This document shows, piece by piece, positions 1 through 10,867 of a stretch of DNA of 64,000 nt. Both the position numbers and the translations under genes were made by a program. Position 1 is the first letter of the stretch, and each line of letters starts with the position of its first letter. Below the pieces are notes generated by a model. That model was not told the DNA's origin. It was given only the letters and a program-made list of their open reading frames with translations, and made no database searches. Origin of the DNA: Novosphingobium sp. PhB57 (GTDB lineage Bacteria; Pseudomonadota; Alphaproteobacteria; Sphingomonadales; Sphingomonadaceae). The DNA lies in contig NZ_SMBO01000001.1 in the NCBI RefSeq assembly GCF_004342985.1, positions 372,001-436,000 on the forward strand. The letters run 5' to 3'.

Positions 1-1
1 G

Positions 2-3000
2 CCGATGGAGGACCGCGAGCGCGCCCTGCTGGCACGGCAGGTCTTGGCCGATCTGCTGGTCGCGGCCGAGAATGATCCTTTCGACGGTGCGCCGCTGCTG
101 GAAGCCATCGCCCAGCTTTCGCTGCGGCACGGGCCGGATTCGGTCGTCGAGTTCCTGCTGCGCTGCGCCGGTGCGCGCGAGGCCTGGTTCGGCCCGGGAT
201 CGTGGCAGGCGGGCGACATCCGCAGCCATGTCCTGCGCCTGCTGGGACTGCCCGCCGACGCCGGAGATGACCTGCTCGCGGAAATGTGTGCGGACGATGG
301 CTTCGATGTGCGCTCGCTGCGCCGGTGCTGCGAAGTCCTGGCCGATTGGAACACGGCTACCGCCCACAAGGCAACCGACGTGCTGGTGCCCTGGCTCACC
401 CAGTCTGCGGCGCGCCGGGCGGAGGGTATCGACGATGTCCATGCCGCGCTGTTCACCAAGGACGATTCGGTTCGCAGCCTCAACCACTTGTCCAAGCGCG
501 ATCCCGACTACGAGGGTTATGCCTTGCGCGTCGGCGAGGGACTTGCCCGCATTCGCGAGGTCAAGGCGCTGCTCGGTCTGGCCGAGCGGCTCGTGCCGGC
601 ATTGCGGCTCGGCCGGGCTTTCGCGCTTGCCTGGGACGAGGCCAAGCAGCGCGAAGGCCTGATCGACTTCGACGACCAGATCCGCCGCGCCGCCGATCTT
701 CTGCGCGGTCAGGCTTCGGCGGACTGGATCCGCTACAAGCTGGATCGCCGTTTCGATCATATCCTGGTCGATGAGGCGCAGGACACCAATGCCGCGCAGT
801 GGGACATCGTCTTCGCCATGGCGGAGGAGTTCTGGGCCGGGCTGGGCCAGCACGAGCGTCAACATGCCGTGGAACACGGGGATCGACACGGGCAGCCCCC
901 CTTGCTGCGCACCCTGTTCGTCGTGGGCGATTACAAGCAGGCGATCTTCCGGTTCCAGGGCACCAGCCCCGAGAACTTCCGCCGTGCGGCCGACCGCGTG
1001 CGGGGCAAGATGCGCGAAGCGGCTGAAAACGCCGATATGCTGCGCAGCAACCTGTCCGCGCGGCCATTGGTGGAACTCGGGCTGGACCGCAGCTTCCGCA
1101 CGGCGCAGCGCGTGCTCGACTTCGTGGACGAGGCCATTGCCGGCATCGGCCATGCCAGCTTCGGCCTCGATCGTCCGGCCGAGCCCCATGTCGGGCAGGA
1201 GCGTCCGGGCTATGTCGCATTGTGGCAGCCTGTCTCGGAGCAGATCGGCGAAGACGACGACGCGCCGCTGGCAGATGACGAGGGCGCGGAGGAGCATGAC
1301 GGGCAGCAGCCCAACTGGCTCTCCCGCCCGGACCGGCAGATGGCGGAACGCATCGCGCAGCAGGTCCGCGAATGGCTCGACCCCTCGGGGCCGGGCTTCA
1401 CGCTGAACAAGGGCAAGCCGCGCCGTGCGGGTGCGGGCGACGTGATGGTGCTGGTGCGCCAGCGCAAGGAACTTGCGGGGCTGATCGTTGCGCGGCTTCA
1501 CGCGGCCGGCGTGCCGGTGGCCGGCGTCGACCGTCTGCGCCTGGGTGCGCCGCTGGCCGTGAAGGACCTGATTGCGGCGCTGCGTTTCGCGGTGCAGCCG
1601 CTCGACGATCTCAACCTCGCCGCGCTGCTGGTATCCCCGCTGGTCGGTTGGAGCCAGGAGCAATTGCTGCGCCACGCCTATCGCGACCGGCACAGGCATC
1701 TCTGGGAACACTTGCGCGCCGGTTCCGGTCCCGAGATCGCGGCGGTGCTGCAGCAACTCGGCGATCTGCTGGCCCTGGCCGACTTCGCGCCGCCGCAGGC
1801 CATGTTGCACTGGCTGCTCGTCGGGCCGTGGCAGGGGCGGCGCAAGCTGGTCGCCCGGCTCGGCAGCGAGGCCAACGATCCCATCGACGAACTCGTCAAT
1901 GCCGCCCAGGCCTATGTCGCCACCGATACGCCCAGCCTCGCCGGGTTCCTGGCCTGGTTCGATGCCGGCGACGGAGAACTGAAGCGCGAGGCCGATGCCG
2001 CCTCGGGCCTGGTGCGCGTGATGACCGTCCACGGCTCGAAGGGCTTGCAGGCGCCCATCGTCATCCTGGCCGACGCGACCGGCAACCCCGAAGCTGCGCG
2101 CGAACGCGGTTTCGACCTGGCCGATCCGCGCGACGAGCGGCGCAAGGTGCCGCTGCCGCCCCTGTCCAAGGACGAGAAGGTCGGCCGTATCGCCGCGCGA
2201 ATCGCGGAGAACCGCGAGGGCGACGAGCAGGAGCATTGGCGCCTGCTCTACGTCGCCATGACCCGCGCCGAGGAGGCGTTGTTCATCGGCGGCGCGCTGG
2301 GGCGGCGCGACAAGGACGGCCCGGCCGACAAGAGCTGGTACGCCCGGCTGCGCGCCCTGTTCCCGGCCGAGGCGGACGTCGAGGACGCGATCTGGGGCAC
2401 GCGGTGCGAGAACGGGCAGCCGCCGGCGCCGCTCCCGGCGGAAGTTCGCGCGGTCGAACTGCCCTTGCGCGAGCCTCTGCCGCGCTGGCTGGAGTGCGCG
2501 CCACCTGCGGAGCCGCGCCCGCCCCGTCCGCTGGCGCCGTCTTCGCTGGGCGAGGACGACGCACCCGATCCGCCGTTCCCGCCGGGGGCCGGGCGCGATG
2601 CCTTGCGGCGTGGCACTCTGGTGCACAAGCTGCTCGAACGCCTGCCGCAAGTTGCTGCCGACTTGCGGCAGGAAGCGGGCTGGCAATGGCTCGCGCGCAA
2701 CGCTGCCGATTTGGCCGAAGACGCCCGCGAGGCCATGTTGGCCAGCGCCATGGCGGTGCTCGGCAATGCCGAGTGGTCCGAGATATTCGGCCCGGCCAGT
2801 CTTGCGGAAGTCCCGGTGGCCGCCGTGGTCGGCGGGCAGGTAGTGGCGGGCACGATCGATCGTCTGGTGGTCGAGCCAGACCGCGTCCGGCTGGTCGACT
2901 ACAAGACCGCGCGCCGCCCGCCCGAAAGTCTGGAACAAGTGCCGCGCGGGGTGCTGCGCCAGATGGGCGCCTATGCCGCCGCGCTGGAAGTGGCCTTCCC

Positions 3001-3109
3001 GGGAAAACGCGTGGAAGTTGCCTTGCTCTACACCGCCGTGCCGCGCCTGATCGCGGTTCCTGCGGATATTCTGGCCGCTCACAAGCCGGACTTTTCCCCG
3101 CCGCAGTAA
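2..3109 (+). CDS. addA: Double-strand break repair helicase-nuclease AddA (5' truncated by window edge)
   Basis: UvrD-like helicase/nuclease subunit of the AddAB complex, which resects double-strand breaks for RecA recombination. The gene runs in from the left, so the Walker A region is not visible. Superfamily 1 motifs seen in order are DEAQDT (about 771-788), GDYKQAIFRFQG (about 928-963), the VHGSKGLQAP motif V region (about 2029), and LLYVAMTRAEEAL (about 2250). The C-terminal nuclease signature LVDYKTARRP lies near 2893-2922, so both helicase and nuclease parts are present. trxA follows 81 bases after the stop. In alphaproteobacteria addB usually precedes addA, which would be just outside this window. 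Family call is firm; only the N-terminus is missing. Confidence 0.95.
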   Translation, partial: PMEDRERALLARQVLADLLVAAENDPFDGAPLLEAIAQLSLRHGPDSVVEFLLRCAGAREAWFGPGSWQAGDIRSHVLRLLGLPADAGDDLLAEMCADDGFDVRSLRRCCEVLADWNTATAHKATDVLVPWLTQSAARRAEGIDDVHAALFTKDDSVRSLNHLSKRDPDYEGYALRVGEGLARIREVKALLGLAERLVPALRLGRAFALAWDEAKQREGLIDFDDQIRRAADLLRGQASADWIRYKLDRRFDHILVDEAQDTNAAQWDIVFAMAEEFWAGLGQHERQHAVEHGDRHGQPPLLRTLFVVGDYKQAIFRFQGTSPENFRRAADRVRGKMREAAENADMLRSNLSARPLVELGLDRSFRTAQRVLDFVDEAIAGIGHASFGLDRPAEPHVGQERPGYVALWQPVSEQIGEDDDAPLADDEGAEEHDGQQPNWLSRPDRQMAERIAQQVREWLDPSGPGFTLNKGKPRRAGAGDVMVLVRQRKELAGLIVARLHAAGVPVAGVDRLRLGAPLAVKDLIAALRFAVQPLDDLNLAALLVSPLVGWSQEQLLRHAYRDRHRHLWEHLRAGSGPEIAAVLQQLGDLLALADFAPPQAMLHWLLVGPWQGRRKLVARLGSEANDPIDELVNAAQAYVATDTPSLAGFLAWFDAGDGELKREADAASGLVRVMTVHGSKGLQAPIVILADATGNPEAARERGFDLADPRDERRKVPLPPLSKDEKVGRIAARIAENREGDEQEHWRLLYVAMTRAEEALFIGGALGRRDKDGPADKSWYARLRALFPAEADVEDAIWGTRCENGQPPAPLPAEVRAVELPLREPLPRWLECAPPAEPRPPRPLAPSSLGEDDAPDPPFPPGAGRDALRRGTLVHKLLERLPQVAADLRQEAGWQWLARNAADLAEDAREAMLASAMAVLGNAEWSEIFGPASLAEVPVAAVVGGQVVAGTIDRLVVEPDRVRLVDYKTARRPPESLEQVPRGVLRQMGAYAAALEVAFPGKRVEVALLYTAVPRLIAVPADILAAHKPDFSPPQ

Positions 3110-3128
3110 ACCTATGGCCGTGCAAGCG

Positions 3129-3156
3129 TTGCCTCATGGCAATTCGTCCCTAGATT
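3129..3156 (+). promoter_or_regulatory. Candidate trxA promoter
   Basis: TTGCCT at 3129-3134 and TAGATT at 3151-3156 are separated by 16 bases and lie in the short gap between addA and trxA. The match is modest and judged by eye; it would explain separate transcription of trxA, which also has its own terminator. Confidence 0.35.
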
Positions 3157-3190
3157 GCGTTCAACCGAGATACCCGAGGAGTTTCAATTC

Positions 3191-3511
3191 ATGGCGACCA
3201 TCGCTGTTACCGACGCCAGCTTCGAACAAGACGTTCTCAACTCCGACAAGCCCGTGCTCGTCGATTTCTGGGCGGACTGGTGCGGCCCGTGCAAGATGAT
3301 CGGCCCCGCTCTGGAAGAGATCAGCGAAGAGCTTTCCGAGCAGGTGACCATCGCCAAGATGGACATCATGGCCAACACCGGCATCCCTGCCGAGATTGGC
3401 GTGAAGTCGATCCCGCTGATGGTGCTGTTCAAGGACGGCAAGCCCGTCGCCCAGAAGCTCGGCGCCGCTCCCAAGAGCGCGCTGAAGGGCTGGATCGAAG
3501 GCGAACTCTAA
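3191..3511 (+). CDS. trxA: Thioredoxin 1
   Basis: Small cytoplasmic dithiol-disulfide reductase of 106 residues, the usual bacterial TrxA length. The active site WCGPC is at residues 30-34 and the cis-proline segment SIPLM follows, both hallmarks of the fold. I chose the ATG at 3191, rather than the in-frame ATG at 3155, because CGAGGAG lies 9 bases upstream of it and because homologs start at the MATIAVTD-like strand. The gene follows addA on the same strand and is closed by a strong intrinsic terminator, so it is probably transcribed alone or as the last gene of addAB. Confidence 0.97.
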   Translation: MATIAVTDASFEQDVLNSDKPVLVDFWADWCGPCKMIGPALEEISEELSEQVTIAKMDIMANTGIPAEIGVKSIPLMVLFKDGKPVAQKLGAAPKSALKGWIEGEL

Positions 3512-3550
3512 GCGTTCGCTGCGGCTTCGGCCGGTTCCAAGACGGATAGG

Positions 3551-3585
3551 AAAACCCCTTCCGCCGCGAGGCGGGAGGGGTTTTT
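3551..3585 (+). terminator. Rho-independent terminator of trxA
   Basis: CCCCTTCCGCC pairs with GGCGGGAGGGG around a GCGA loop, followed by a run of five T. This is the clearest intrinsic terminator in the first 10 kb. Confidence 0.9.
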
Positions 3586-3721
3586 GCTTGTGGGGCGAGC
3601 AGGACCGCCCGTGTGGTTCGGAAATAGCGAGGAGAACGAAAACCCTTGATCCGCGCCTTGGGTACAGATTTTTTGGGGTAGCGAAGGCAGCGCGTCGAAC
3701 TTACCCGCAGAGAGTATGAAC

Positions 3722-4498
3722 ATGCCGGTGAACGATATTCTCTGGGGGCTTACCGAGAAGGAAAAACAGACCCTCCGTCTGATCGTGCGCGGCCATGATG
3801 CAAAGTCGACCGCGCGCTGCCTGGGGCTTTCCGTTCATACGATCAACGAGCGCCTTCGCGAAGCACGGCGCAAGATGGAAGTGTCGAGTAGCCGCGAGGC
3901 GGCGCGCCTGTTGCTCGATGCGGAAGGCGAAAACGGGCAGACGGCTTCCCCCAATTCCTTGGGGGACACGGCAATCGGGGATGACGCGGCGCGGCGGGAG
4001 ATGGATCAGGCCAGTGCGCCGATCGGCGGCGCGGGGCGGGCGGATCGCTCTCCCCGGATCGTTACCGGAGTATTGCTCATGTCGATTGCTCTTGGCCTTC
4101 TGGCGCTCGTCACCGTTACGCAGGTCACGCCGACCTTGCCCACCGAACCTGCTCCTTCGACCACGACTGCCAGTTCGGAAGTGGTTGAGATCGCACGCCA
4201 GTGGTTGACCCTGATCGATCAGGGGCATTGGAAGGAAAGTTACGAGGGCACCGGCTCGGCCTTCCATAAACTGAATACGTTGCAGGTGTGGGCCGAAACC
4301 AATCAAAATGTGCGCATACCGTTAGGGCCGGTGATCTCTCGGACGTTTCTTCGTCAGGAGAACCTTCCGGCCCCGCCTTCGGGGTATGAGGTCGTGAAAT
4401 TCCGCACCAGTTTCGCTAATAAGGCGAACGCGGTGGAGACGGTCTCCCTCTCGCGAGAGGACGGCAGTTGGCGTGTCGCGGGTGTGACGATCGAATAG
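3722..4498 (+). CDS. LuxR-type HTH membrane protein with DUF4019 domain
   Basis: The N-terminus (about residues 10-60) reads as a LuxR/GerE helix-turn-helix (LTEKEKQTLRLIVRG, then SVHTINERLREARRKM). A flexible linker is followed by one hydrophobic segment of about 22 residues (GVLLMSIALGLLALVTVTQV) and a C-terminal part that looks like DUF4019. That layout implies a one-component regulator whose DNA-binding head is cytoplasmic and whose DUF4019 domain is periplasmic, so it could sense an envelope signal. No phosphoacceptor domain is present. ATG 3722 is 7 bases after GCAGAGAG; ATG 3716 is in frame but too close to that site. It stands alone and its target is unknown. Confidence 0.8.
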   Translation: MPVNDILWGLTEKEKQTLRLIVRGHDAKSTARCLGLSVHTINERLREARRKMEVSSSREAARLLLDAEGENGQTASPNSLGDTAIGDDAARREMDQASAPIGGAGRADRSPRIVTGVLLMSIALGLLALVTVTQVTPTLPTEPAPSTTTASSEVVEIARQWLTLIDQGHWKESYEGTGSAFHKLNTLQVWAETNQNVRIPLGPVISRTFLRQENLPAPPSGYEVVKFRTSFANKANAVETVSLSREDGSWRVAGVTIE

Positions 4499-4556
4499 GG
4501 TCCGCTCGGATTCTCCGGCTGCGAGACGGTCTTTCGTTATCGCAGGCGAGTGTCCC

Positions 4557-5369
4557 TCAATCTTCCAGTGCGGACAAGCGGTTGGCGAGCGCTTCGAACA
4601 AGGCGGGCGAGGCGGCGCCGATCAGGCCTTTGCGGTCGAACTGGTCGACGCGGTAGGGGGTGCCGTCGGGGCGGGCGCATTTGCCGCCGGCTTCGTCGAG
4701 GAACAGGGCGCCCGCCGCGTGGTCCCAGGGCAGGGTGCGTTCGAACACCGCCACATCGTTCTGGCCGAGGGCGAGGCGGGGGTATTGTTCGGCGGCGCAG
4801 CGGGGGATGTCGACCATGCGGTAGTGCGGGGCGACTTCGGTGCGCAGGCGCTCGCGGCGCGCTTCCTCGGTGAAGATCAGCGAGATCGCGGCGACGGGCG
4901 GCTGCTCTCCGGTGGCGCGGGCGGTGAGGCGTTCCTCGTTGACCCAGGCGCCGCCGTTCAGAGATGCGCGGCAGAAGCGCCCGGTGAGGCAATCGAGAAT
5001 CCAGCCGCCCAGCGTCTCGCCCCGGTCGGCCAGCGCGATGAGCATGCCGAAGGGGGGCTTTCCGGCGGCGAAGTTATTGGTGCCGTCAAGGGGATCGACG
5101 ATCCAGCAGAGCCGGTCTTTCAGTTTCAACAGTTCGCTCTCGTCGGCGAAAGTGGCTTCCTCGCCCACCACCGAGGCGTCGGGGAGCAGGGCGGTGAGGC
5201 GCTCGGTGAGGATTGCCTCGCTTTCCTGATCGGCCACGGTGACGACGTCGTTCACCGCCTTGCTGACGATCTGCGCGGCCGTAAGCGACTGGTAATGCGG
5301 CAGGATCACATCGCGCGAAACCTCGCGCATGATCGTTTCGACGGCGGCGTTGAGCGTGGGCGTGATCAT
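4557..5369 (-). CDS. Inositol monophosphatase family protein
   Basis: A 270-residue metal-dependent phosphatase of the IMPase/FBPase/CysQ superfamily. The metal-binding motifs are visible: GEE at residues 69-71, VDPLDGTNN at 91-99, and WDHAAG at about 215-220. The true substrate (inositol-1-phosphate, histidinol phosphate or another sugar phosphate) cannot be read from sequence. The frame stays open upstream through the GST gene, but ATG 5369 gives the family's normal N-terminus and lies 23 bases after the GST stop, so the gene is probably the last of an argJ-GST-IMPase operon. No strong ribosome site is evident, which fits translational coupling. Confidence 0.9.
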   Translation of the reverse strand: MITPTLNAAVETIMREVSRDVILPHYQSLTAAQIVSKAVNDVVTVADQESEAILTERLTALLPDASVVGEEATFADESELLKLKDRLCWIVDPLDGTNNFAAGKPPFGMLIALADRGETLGGWILDCLTGRFCRASLNGGAWVNEERLTARATGEQPPVAAISLIFTEEARRERLRTEVAPHYRMVDIPRCAAEQYPRLALGQNDVAVFERTLPWDHAAGALFLDEAGGKCARPDGTPYRVDQFDRKGLIGAASPALFEALANRLSALED

Positions 5370-5392
5370 GCGGGAGGCTTTCGAAGAGAGGA

Positions 5393-6031
5393 TCAGGTGA
5401 GCGGGATCATGACCTGCTGGGCATAGCCCGTGCGCGCGCGGATGCGGGCGTACCATTCGGTCAGGGCCGGGAATGCGGGGCGCTCCAGCCCGAACTGGTC
5501 GAGCGGCAGGCTGAACCAGGTATAGGCGTAGACGCCCATGGGGATGTCGCCCAGGCCGAACACGCCGCCGGAGAGCCAGGGCTTTTCGCTCAGGGCACGC
5601 TCCAGCACGGCAAGGTGGGCGATGCAGGCCTGCACGTCGCGCGCTATGGCGGGCATGTCCCACTGTTCGCGCGGGGTGCGGGCCATGGCCAGGAAGGGTA
5701 CGCGCTGGGCGTCGGCATACGTGATCTGCCAGTCCATCCAGCGGTCGGCCAGGGCGCGGTCGATGGGATCGCGGGGAAACCAGCGCTCGCCGCCATATTC
5801 GGCCGCCATGTAGCGCAGGATCGCGTTCGATTCCCAAAGCGAGAGCTTGCCGTCCTCGATCATCGGCACCAGCCGGTTCGGGTTCTTGGCGAGGTAGTCC
5901 TCGGTATAGCCGAACTGGCCGCCGATATCGTGGCGGACGTAATTGAGGCCCAGCTCCTCGGCGAACCAGGCGACTTTCTTGACGTTGTGGGAGTTGAGGC
6001 GACCCCAGATCGTGAACTGCGGAGCGGCCAT
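5393..6031 (-). CDS. Glutathione S-transferase family protein
   Basis: A 212-residue two-domain GST. The thioredoxin-like N-terminal half contains NPNRLVPMIEDGKLSLWES, the cis-proline and ES residues that hold glutathione in GST families. The C-terminal helical half includes the GLGDIPMG capping motif. ATG 6031 is chosen because CAGGAG precedes it by a good distance and the start falls only 2 bases after the argJ stop, so its ribosome site lies inside argJ. This is consistent with coupled translation. Function is likely glutathione conjugation or a GST-type isomerase or dehalogenase; substrate unknown. Confidence 0.92.
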   Translation of the reverse strand: MAAPQFTIWGRLNSHNVKKVAWFAEELGLNYVRHDIGGQFGYTEDYLAKNPNRLVPMIEDGKLSLWESNAILRYMAAEYGGERWFPRDPIDRALADRWMDWQITYADAQRVPFLAMARTPREQWDMPAIARDVQACIAHLAVLERALSEKPWLSGGVFGLGDIPMGVYAYTWFSLPLDQFGLERPAFPALTEWYARIRARTGYAQQVMIPLT

Positions 6032-6033
6032 CG

Positions 6034-7260
6034 TCAGCTCCTGTAGTCGGCGTTGATCGAGATGTAGCCGTGGGTCAGGTCGCAGGTCCACACGGTGGCG
6101 GCGCCTTCACCAAGGCCGAGATCGACCTCGATGGTGACGTCCTGCCCCTTGAGGTGTGCAGCGACGGGCGCTTCGTCGTAGTCGGCCAGCGGCAGGCCCT
6201 CGCGCGCGGCCCAGGTGCCGCCGAAGCCGATCGAGAGCTTGTCGCGGTCGGCCGGTTCGCCTGCCTTGCCTACGGCCATGACGACGCGGCCCCAGTTGGC
6301 GTCTTCACCGGCGATGGCGGTCTTCACCAGCGGCGAGTTGGCGATGGCCATGCCGACCTTCCGGGCGCTCTCGTCCGAGACGGCGCCGGAAACGGCCACT
6401 TCGATGAACTTCTGCGCGCCTTCGCCGTCACGCACGACGAGGTGGGCGAGCTGGCGGCAGACGTCATGGATCGCGGCGGCAAAGGCATGGGCGCCGGGCG
6501 AGGCGATGGTCGAAAGCGGCGCATTCCCGGCCTTGCCGGTGGCGAAGGCGAGCACGGTGTCGCTGGTGGAGGTGTCCGAATCGACGGTGATGCACGAGAA
6601 GGTGCGGAAGTTCGCGGCGGAGAGGCATTCCTGGAGGAAGGCAGGTTCCACGGCGGCATCGGTGAACACGTAGCCGAGCATCGTCGCCATGTCCGGCGCG
6701 ATCATGCCCGAGCCCTTGATGACGGCGGCGAGGGTGACCTTGGTCTCGCCGATCATCGCCGTGGCCGTCGCGCCCTTGGCGAAAGTGTCGGTGGTGGAGA
6801 TGGTGTTGGCGACGTCTTCCCACGAGCAGGGCTCGGCGGTGAGGGCCTTTTCCACGCCTTCGCGCGCCTTGTCCTTGGGCAGGGGCACGCCGATCACGCC
6901 GGTGGAGGAGACGAAGACCTGTTCGCGCGGGCAGCCGATATGGGCGGCGACCTGGTCCATGATCTGTTCCACCGCCTCGCGTCCGCGATAGCCGGTGAAG
7001 GCATTGGAATTGCCCGCGTTGACGACGAGCGCGCGGGCCTGGCCCTGCTTCACGTTGTCACGGCCGAGTTCCACTTCGCTGGAGCAGCAGAGGTTCTTGG
7101 TGAACACACCGGCGACGGCCGTGCCTTCGTCCAGTTCCACATACGTCAGGTCGCATCGGCCCCAATCCTTGTACCCGGCGCGCACGACGTGCGGGGTGAC
7201 GCCGGCGATCGGCGGCATGGCGGGGAAGGGCGAGGCGAGCGGGGAGGTGGGATAGGCCAT
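6034..7260 (-). CDS. argJ: Bifunctional glutamate N-acetyltransferase / N-acetylglutamate synthase
   Basis: Catalyses the acetyl-recycling step of arginine biosynthesis: acetyl transfer from N-acetylornithine to glutamate and, in bifunctional forms, acetyl-CoA-dependent N-acetylglutamate formation. At 408 residues it is of normal length. The self-cleavage site MIAPDMATML places the nucleophile at about Thr193, after Ala192, generating alpha and beta chains. Whether it also uses acetyl-CoA cannot be told from sequence. It is the first gene of a minus-strand operon with a GST and an inositol monophosphatase family gene. Confidence 0.95.
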   Translation of the reverse strand: MAYPTSPLASPFPAMPPIAGVTPHVVRAGYKDWGRCDLTYVELDEGTAVAGVFTKNLCCSSEVELGRDNVKQGQARALVVNAGNSNAFTGYRGREAVEQIMDQVAAHIGCPREQVFVSSTGVIGVPLPKDKAREGVEKALTAEPCSWEDVANTISTTDTFAKGATATAMIGETKVTLAAVIKGSGMIAPDMATMLGYVFTDAAVEPAFLQECLSAANFRTFSCITVDSDTSTSDTVLAFATGKAGNAPLSTIASPGAHAFAAAIHDVCRQLAHLVVRDGEGAQKFIEVAVSGAVSDESARKVGMAIANSPLVKTAIAGEDANWGRVVMAVGKAGEPADRDKLSIGFGGTWAAREGLPLADYDEAPVAAHLKGQDVTIEVDLGLGEGAATVWTCDLTHGYISINADYRS

Positions 7261-7410
7261 GGCGGGTGCGTAGCGCGTGGGTGTGACAGGTCAAGAGTCG
7301 CTGCATCAGGGAAGTAACGGAGAAGTCTTGCGGCGATCTTCCGTGCGTAATTTGGGGCGCGGCGCTCTCTTGTGTGGACACGGGGTCAAGCGCCCCCTAT
7401 CTGGTCCGCC

Positions 7411-7689
7411 ATGGCAAATCGCCTGCTCTTGACCCTGCTGGCCCTGTTGACGGGCTTTGCCGCGCAGATCGGCCCTGCCGAAGCGCGCGCTTCGCAGGTG
7501 GCGAGCCTGCAGGTCGTGCTGACCGAAGCCGCCGTCGCCGCCAAGGCGCCGCGTGCCCCGGTCGCCCTTGCCCAGCTTCCCGAACCCGGATTGCGCAATA
7601 CCCGCCGTCACGCGCCGCCTTTGGTGGCCGCGCCGGTTTCGCGCATGATTCCCGCGGTTCTGACCGGGATAGACCGCGCGCGCGAATAA
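7411..7689 (+). CDS. Small exported protein, function unknown
   Basis: A 92-residue protein with a clear signal peptide ([25 protein letters not shown]) and a basic, proline- and alanine-rich mature part without a recognisable domain or cysteine. The ribosome site before ATG 7411 is weak. It lies divergent from argJ and about 100 bases before secA. I do not recognise the family; reality of the gene rests on the signal peptide and its position. Confidence 0.6.
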   Translation: MANRLLLTLLALLTGFAAQIGPAEARASQVASLQVVLTEAAVAAKAPRAPVALAQLPEPGLRNTRRHAPPLVAAPVSRMIPAVLTGIDRARE

Positions 7690-7792
7690 GCGCGCTGCCC
7701 ATTCGCTCTTTCGCGAAACCTTTCCCGCGCCTGCGCGCTACGCAGGCGCGCTCATCCGACATACGCATTCACGAAAAACAGGGATTTCCGCC

Positions 7793-10531
<2,739 letters not shown>

Positions 10532-10555
10532 CGGGTAGAGTTAAAGAAAACCGTC

Positions 10556-10576
10556 GTCCCGGACTTGATCCGGGAC
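10556..10576. repeat. GTCCCGGA palindromic repeat, copy 1
   Basis: GTCCCGGA and TCCGGGAC flank a CTTGA loop just after secA. The same core recurs at 46528-46558 and 46617-46641, so this is a dispersed REP-like element rather than a gene-specific terminator. Confidence 0.75.
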
Positions 10577-10581
10577 CGCGG

Positions 10582-10627
10582 GCAAAACCACGCGCGCTTT
10601 CAGAAAGGCTGAAAGCGCGCGTTTTGC
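10582..10627 (+). terminator. Hairpin terminator after secA
   Basis: A 13-bp perfect stem (10591-10603 with 10609-10621) around a five-base loop is extended outward by GCAAAA/TTTTGC with a three-base bulge. The TTTT follows the stem, so it can act as the intrinsic terminator of secA. Confidence 0.75.
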
Positions 10628-10692
10628 TGCGAAGGTTGATCTAGCGGCTTCGGTTTAGCGCGATGGGTCTGTCATCCTCGCCGTTGCAACAG

Positions 10693-10726
10693 CCGCTTGC
10701 GGTTATCCAAACCGCTCGCGGTTATC
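10693..10726. repeat. Short tandem repeat
   Basis: CCGCTTGCGGTTATCC and CCGCTCGCGGTTATCC lie in tandem, one mismatch apart, separated by AA. No function is evident. Confidence 0.6.
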
Positions 10727-10730
10727 CCCC

Positions 10731-10809
10731 TCGTCATTGCGAGCGTAGCGAAGCAATCCAGAGTCGCTCAGAGCCGCTCTGGATTGCTTCGCTACGCTCG
10801 CAATGACGA
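10731..10809. repeat. Long palindromic repeat element (33-bp arms)
   Basis: Arm 10731-10763 is the exact reverse complement of 10777-10809, with a 13-base spacer. The arm begins CGTCATTGCGAGCGTAG and ends in CAATCCAGAG; this sequence type is a known dispersed intergenic element in many proteobacterial genomes. It carries no open reading frame and sits between two convergent genes, the usual setting for such elements. Confidence 0.85.
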
Positions 10810-10867
10810 AAGTAGGCGAGGGCGGCGAAAGAACGAGAAGGGAGTGGAATGCAGCCCCGCGCCCCCG

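Noticed and set aside
10556..10809. Possible CRISPR-like or mobile element remnant in the repeat-rich gap after secA
   Set aside because: Repeats are palindromes of different families without regular spacers, and no cas or transposase gene is near.
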